A DNA stretch of 64,000 nt from Hymenoscyphus infarciens (lineage: Eukaryota; Ascomycota; Leotiomycetes; Helotiales; Helotiaceae): positions 1 to 64,000 of the forward strand of contig LLCB01000201.1 in assembly GCA_001414345.1 (NCBI GenBank), read 5' to 3'. Below the pieces are notes generated by a model, which was not told where the DNA came from, searched no databases, and worked only from the letters and a program-made list of their open reading frames with translations. The position numbers were made by a program, and so were the translations under genes. Positions 58,447 to 64,000 of the stretch are shown piece by piece; positions within the stretch are counted from its first letter, which is position 1; each line of letters opens with the position of its first letter.

Positions 58447-59949
58447 TTATTATAGATTTCTATTATTCTTTATAAATAAAGTCTTCTACTACTTCTTAAT
58501 ATAATTAAGAGATATAAATACTATAGATTACTTTTATTAGAAACGCTAATTTAATTTAGAGAAAGACCTTAAACTAGTCTATATCTATATTATATTTACT
58601 TATTATTTATATAATTAGTACTAAAACTTACTTAATATCTAGACCTCTTACTAGGTATACTTTAGCTTATCTCTTTATATCTTTAGTAAAGTATATTAGT
58701 ACTAGTAGTAATAGAGCTTTAGCTTAGGTTTCTGGTTTATTAATATTATTCTTAACTATTAGTTATATTTTAATAAGAGTTTAGGATTATAATAATATTA
58801 ATAGACTTTAGCTTTAAAAGTATAAACGTCTTTATCTCTTTTATATACTCTTAGTCTCTAGTTTAGATTTAGATAACTTAATAGATTCTTTAACTAGTAG
58901 CTTAATCTTCTTATTTTCTATATCTTTTATTTCCTCTTTAGTAAATATTAGAACGTTTAAATAGACTATAAATTTTAGAATTATAACTTATACTATTATT
59001 AATCTTATAGATATATCTTTAACTAGTTTTAGTACTTTTAATAACTATCTATAAAGCTTTTTATCTTTTATTATATTTATTATTTCTTAAGATCTAGTTA
59101 TATAGTTTTAGAGCTTTAGTTAAATATCTTCTTCTTTTAACTCTTTATTAATACTTATAATACTAATAATAATAATCTACTTTCTTATTTAAGATAGTAA
59201 ACTCTAAAGTATTTAATTATCTAGTCTAAGTATTTTATAAAAACTCTAACTTATCTAGGGTTTATAAGCTTATTATCTCTTTCTATAGCTAGAATTATTA
59301 TCTAGTTAATATAATAGTAGAATTTGCTTCTTTATTATTAAATATAGTTTATACTTAGAATCTTCTTAGTAAATACTTCTATTAGACTTATCTTCTTTTG
59401 ATTAATTATAAGTCTACTATTGGTTTAGTTTTATAAGTATATATCTATCTCTACTAGTTTATCTTAGAATTCTATTAGAAGATTAGCTTAGTTTTATAAA
59501 GCTCTTATACTTACCTTAGCTATCTAGATAACTCTCTTAGCTAGTTTATTCTAATATAATAAAATAATTATTATAGATTATTCTTTTATACTTATATTAA
59601 CTTACTATTCCTTTATAGCTTTTAAGAGTTCTAGTATATTATTATTTTAAGTACTCTTAATCTTCTTTTTAGTTTAACTTTTAATATAGATTTTCTATTA
59701 TAAAAGTATTTTATATATCTTATCTTTTAACTTTAAGAGAAAGACTTAGTTTTATTAAGAGAACGTATTAATAATTAATAAAATCTATTAATAACTTTAT
59801 ATTATAGTTAGAAAAGAGCTAGTAAAATTAAACTAGATTTAGCCTAGAATTATATCTATCTATTTAGCTAGTTCTTTTAAAAACTTATTTTAAAGCTTAA
59901 TAAATATATATACTTTATAGATAATCTTAGAAAAAGAGAGAATTAATAA
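58447..59949. other. AT-rich RIP-degraded DNA, family not identified
   Basis: It has the same composition as the elements on either side, with no readable coding remains. It may be the 5' part of the LINE or another element. Confidence 0.4.
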
Positions 59950-62900
59950 AGTAACTCTAAAAGCCTTGAAATATATTTAGACGACTATTAGACAGTCTAG
60001 AAAGAGACTAAAGCACTTTATAATTATACTAAATAATTATAGTAGTAGTAGTAGTAGAGAAAAGAGAGGCTTATAAAGAGTCTCTATTTCTCTCTCTAAA
60101 GTACTAGTAAATAACAAAGATAGAATAATAAACTAAGAGAAGTAAAGTATAAGAGAATAGAAGAAAGTATTAGACTATATAGACGTAATAAAGATAACTC
60201 TTATTTAATTAACTTAGTAATAGAAAAAATAAGTATTATAGTAAATATTAAAGTAGTAAGAAAAGTACTTAAGTATAGAAGAGTAAGAAAGAAAGGAGAT
60301 AAAATAATTATATATAGAATTCTATAAGTAGAGCTTACTATTATACTTAAAAAGGTAGAAGGAATAAAAGAGTATAGTCTAATATAGGCTAAGAGAGCTA
60401 GAACTAGAGAGCTATAGAAAGAGATAAGAACTATACTATAGAGAGAATTCGTAGTACTAGCTAAATATACTAAGGAGATTATAGTCTAAATTATAGGAAT
60501 AAATAAAGAGAAGAATAAGCTATTACTAAAGGAGGTAATTAGAGCTATAAATATAAGTAGATATAGAGTAGAAGTAATAGTAGCTAAGAAGCTCTAAAGT
60601 AGAGATATTATTATATAGTTTAAGAAAGGGAAATAGATAAGATATATATAAGATAATAGCTAGGTAAAGAAAGTATTTAGATAAGAGACTATATAGTAGT
60701 AAGAACGCTTATAATACTTATAAAAAGAGCTCTAGTAAATATACTTAAGAATAGAGTAGAGGATATACTATAAAGTATCTTTTAAGCCTCTAATATAAAG
60801 ATACTAAAGATTATATAATAGAGAAATCAGTATAAAAAGCGCTAGAGATAGAAGAGACTAGCTCTAAGGAACTATATCTTAGAGATAGTAATAATTAAGA
60901 AAGTAAGAAGACTATACTTAAGAGAGATACTATAAGAGGTATAGTACTTCTTATATAAAAGATATATCTCTAAGATAGTTATATAGAGGTATTATAAGTA
61001 CTAAAAGTAGAGATATATAATACGCTTTTATAAATAAAATAAGAGATATACTTAGTATACTTATAAGAGATATAAAGAAGGTAAAGAAGAGTATTTTACT
61101 AAGAAGGACTTAAAAAGCACTTAGTAAAGTATAAGAACTATAGAGAAGAATATATAGTATTTATAAAAGAATACTATATAGAGGAATAGTATTATAAGTA
61201 AGTAAGAGAGTAATATTTAGATAGAATAACCTCGTTTATAAACCTATAAAGAGCTTTAAAAGAAGGAGAGATAGAGATACTCTACTTATTTATCTTTAGC
61301 TAGAAAGAAGGCTTATAAAGCTTAAGAAAGAGACATAAATAGAATTCTATACTAGAGAGACTAATAGATATAAATAAAGTAGAGTATATAAATAGTAATA
61401 ACCTTATCTAGTTCTTAGAGAGGCTAAGAAGCCTTATTAATATAAGAAGAGATCTAACTAGAAAAGAGATAAAAGTAACCTAAACCCTACTTATAAGACT
61501 ACTATAAGTATAATAGTACTATACTAGAATATAAGAAAGACACTAGAAGCTCTTAATCTAGCTCTAAACTATAAAAAGAAATATAATATCTTAGTAATTT
61601 AAGAATTAGCGTAGAATAGCGTAAGAGACTCTCTAAGCTACTTCTTAAGCTTAAAGTATAATATAATCTAGTTAAACGAAGTAGTAATACTCTTTATATA
61701 TAGAAGATACTTAAAAGTAAGCTAGATATATACTATAAGTAAGAACTAGATAAGTATAATAATAAGAGAGAGAGTAAACGAGATAATAGTTTACTTAGTC
61801 TATAACTTATAAACTAGGCGAATACTAATTAAGAATATACTTTAATAGATAAGACTAGAAAGAGCACTTATAGTAAGTAACTTAAATACTTACTACTTTT
61901 TATAGAATATATATAAGAGGTATAATAAGAACGTAGACCTTATTCTTAAACTTACTATACTTTAGGTACTTAAGAGAGATATACTCTATAATAAAGTTAC
62001 TTAAAGAAGAGAGAGCTCTTATAACTCTCTTATCTTCTCTACTAGAAACGTAGTAACTTAGTAAGAGTCCTTAGACCTATTAGAATTAGACTATATAGCT
62101 TAACTCCTTATAATAGAAGTAGGAGAAGAGAGGAAGGTATTATAGATACTAAGATTTAGCTAGAGACTAATAAATAAGATCCTAGTTAAGATAGAAGCCT
62201 CTTACTTAGAGATACTAGTAATCTAAGATATATAAGAACTTAAGAAGGTAGTTTAGAAACTTATAAAAGACTTTTAAAAGATAGTAAAGGCTTTAATACT
62301 ACTTTAAAAACTAGATAGAGAGAGAGTATAGCTCTAGTAGAATATAGAGGTTAAAGAAGCGTTAAGAAAGATAAGAAGATATAAGAGAACCTAGAAAGAG
62401 CTTTAAATAAAGAGCTCTGAATAATAGCTTAATAATACTCTTTAAGAACTCTAAATAGTAAGTAAAAAAGCAAAGATAAGAAGCTAGAGAGTGGTATTAG
62501 TAGAGGTAGTAAAAGATAAAAGAAAGTTTTAAATACTTAAAAAGTAGATATATCTTAAAAGATATATAAGACTAGAAGTACTTTTACTACTAATACTTAT
62601 ATTACTTAGTAGAATAAAAAGTAAAACCTATTAAAAGAAGGCTTATATCTTTATACAAAAGTTCTTTCTAGAGTTAATAGCTAAATACTTAAGCGTTTTT
62701 AATAGAGACTAGAATATTAAGAGCTTCTCTTAGAAGTACTTAATAAACTAATATATAACTAAGAAGTATATTAAGATAGCTATAAGATTAGTACTATAGA
62801 AGGTACTAGAGCTTATTATACTAATAAACAGCTTCTTAAAAGCTTATAATAAGCTACTTTAAGAAGTACTTAGTATAATAGTAGAAGCGAGCTTCTACTT

Positions 62901-64000
62901 ATAGCACTTTCTATTACTTCTATTTCTACTATATAAAGGTAATAGTATTAAGAAAACTAGGTAGAATAATAGAGAAGTAGAGTAAAGTAGAGGCTTATTA
63001 GCTAATAGTACTACTCTTAACTATAGATAAGATTCTTAAATAAGTAATAGTATAAAAGCTTATATAGTTTATAAAGAATATAGTAATACTACTAGGATTA
63101 TAGATATATAACTAGAAGTACTAAAATATAAAGCTAGTAATTAGAATAGTAATAGATAATATATATATAGTATAGGAAAATAAGAGCTACGCGTCTTTAG
63201 TCTAACTAGATCTAGTAGTAGTATTTAATTAAATAGACTATATATAGCTACTTTATACTCTAAGAGAAAAGAAGGTACTATAGTAAGTAGTAATATAGAT
63301 AGAGAGCTTCTTCTTTAAATAAAGAGCTATACTCTTCTTTAATAAATAAGTAGTAGATAAGAGAGACCTTAACTAGAGTATCTTATAAGAATTAATACTA
63401 TTACTAATACTATTTATCCTCTTTACTTTAACGTTATATAAGAACCTAGTAAGAATTAATAAGCTTATTATAGTAGGCTTTATAAACGATATAAACCTGC
63501 TTAGAATATTAAAGAGTATAGTAGTAAACTATAAGATACTTAAGATAGTCTAGGAAGTATATAATACGTAGGTAAATAAGTAAGAGATAGCTTTTAGCCT
63601 AGAAAAGACTATACTTATATACTATATAAGAATAAGTGTATTATAGAGTAAGATAGTTTATTTTAAGAAGAGAAGGCCTATACTAGTTAAGTATATAAGG
63701 TTTCTAGAGATAGAACTTAATAAGAAACTAAACTAGAAAGTATCTTAGAAGAGAGTCTAAACGAAGCTTATAATATAGACTTTTATACTTATAAGGCTAT
63801 CTAGAAAGACGTAGAGAGTAGATTACTACTATATAAGGTAGATATACGTAGTAGTAATAAGAAGTATAATTATATATAGAGCGTTAGTATAGTATTATAT
63901 TATACTAAGAGAAGAGAACGTAAAAGAGATAGTAAAGAGCTTTCCTATATAATAATTAAGATGCTTATAAGTAGTAATAGAAATATATAAAGCTACTCTA
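59950..64000 (+). mobile_element. RIP-degraded Tad1-like LINE, cut by right edge
   Basis: Plus-strand remains follow LINE order. Near 61,880-61,990 a fragment reading NLNTYYFL, then NIYKRYNKNVDLIL, matches the GDFN-H-like part of an AP-endonuclease domain. At 63,004-63,040 a fragment reads IVLLLTIDKILK, like the reverse-transcriptase block IALLxTIGKILE. At 63,473-63,505 GFINDINLL matches GFVDDVNxL, the catalytic FxDD box, with the first Asp now Asn. The Asp-to-Asn and Gly-to-Asp changes fit G-to-A RIP. Stops are frequent. The element continues past the window. Confidence 0.62.

Overview
The window looks like a contig piece from a filamentous ascomycete. Its genes are split by introns of about 44-91 nt with GT..AG borders and CTAAC-like branch sites. 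The protein families are typical of Pezizomycotina, and the C/G-depleted repeats look damaged by repeat-induced point mutation (RIP). The style of the proteins suggests Leotiomycetes, but I cannot prove that from the sequence.

Layout. (1) 1-9.74 kb: a large AT-rich satellite of roughly 47-bp units, each made of two short hairpins. It runs off the left edge. (2) 9.85-18.9 kb: a DUF6594 membrane protein, a chimeric gene joining a calcineurin A fragment to two retropepsin-like domains, an RBR ubiquitin-ligase relic split by a TA-flanked miniature transposon, and the divergent pair signal peptide peptidase / PPIL1-type cyclophilin. (3) 18.9-24.6 kb: a BTB pseudogene, a HotDog thioesterase and a four-helix membrane protein. 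(4) 24.6-29.5 kb: almost 5 kb without a recognisable gene but rich in a dispersed 26-bp motif. (5) 29.5-48.7 kb: a small coiled-coil membrane protein, a small Ser-rich protein, SHB17, ALO1, an inverted-repeat element with telomere-like DNA inside, a UPF0303 protein, an RNA-ligase-like protein, a degenerate 1.33-kb TIR element, a secreted Cys protein, the divergent splicing-factor pair SPF30/SAF4 and a seven-helix rhodopsin-fold protein. (6) 51.5-64 kb: RIP-ruined retroelements, namely a truncated Copia with two LTRs and a Tad1-like LINE running off the right edge.

How the genes relate. Most are housekeeping genes with no shared pathway and no operon-like order. The exception is splicing. PPIL1, SPF30 and SAF4 are all spliceosome-linked. 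SPF30 and SAF4 share one 345-bp promoter region, and PPIL1 and SPF30 each begin with a first intron that appears to use a GC donor. I see no secondary-metabolite cluster, tRNA, rRNA or CRISPR array.

The observations I rate highest are the calcineurin-retropepsin chimera, the dispersed 26-bp intergenic motif, the double-hairpin satellite, and the inverted-repeat element carrying TTAGGG repeats. Exon borders were worked out by eye from splice signals, reading-frame continuity and family resemblance. No alignment or database search was run.
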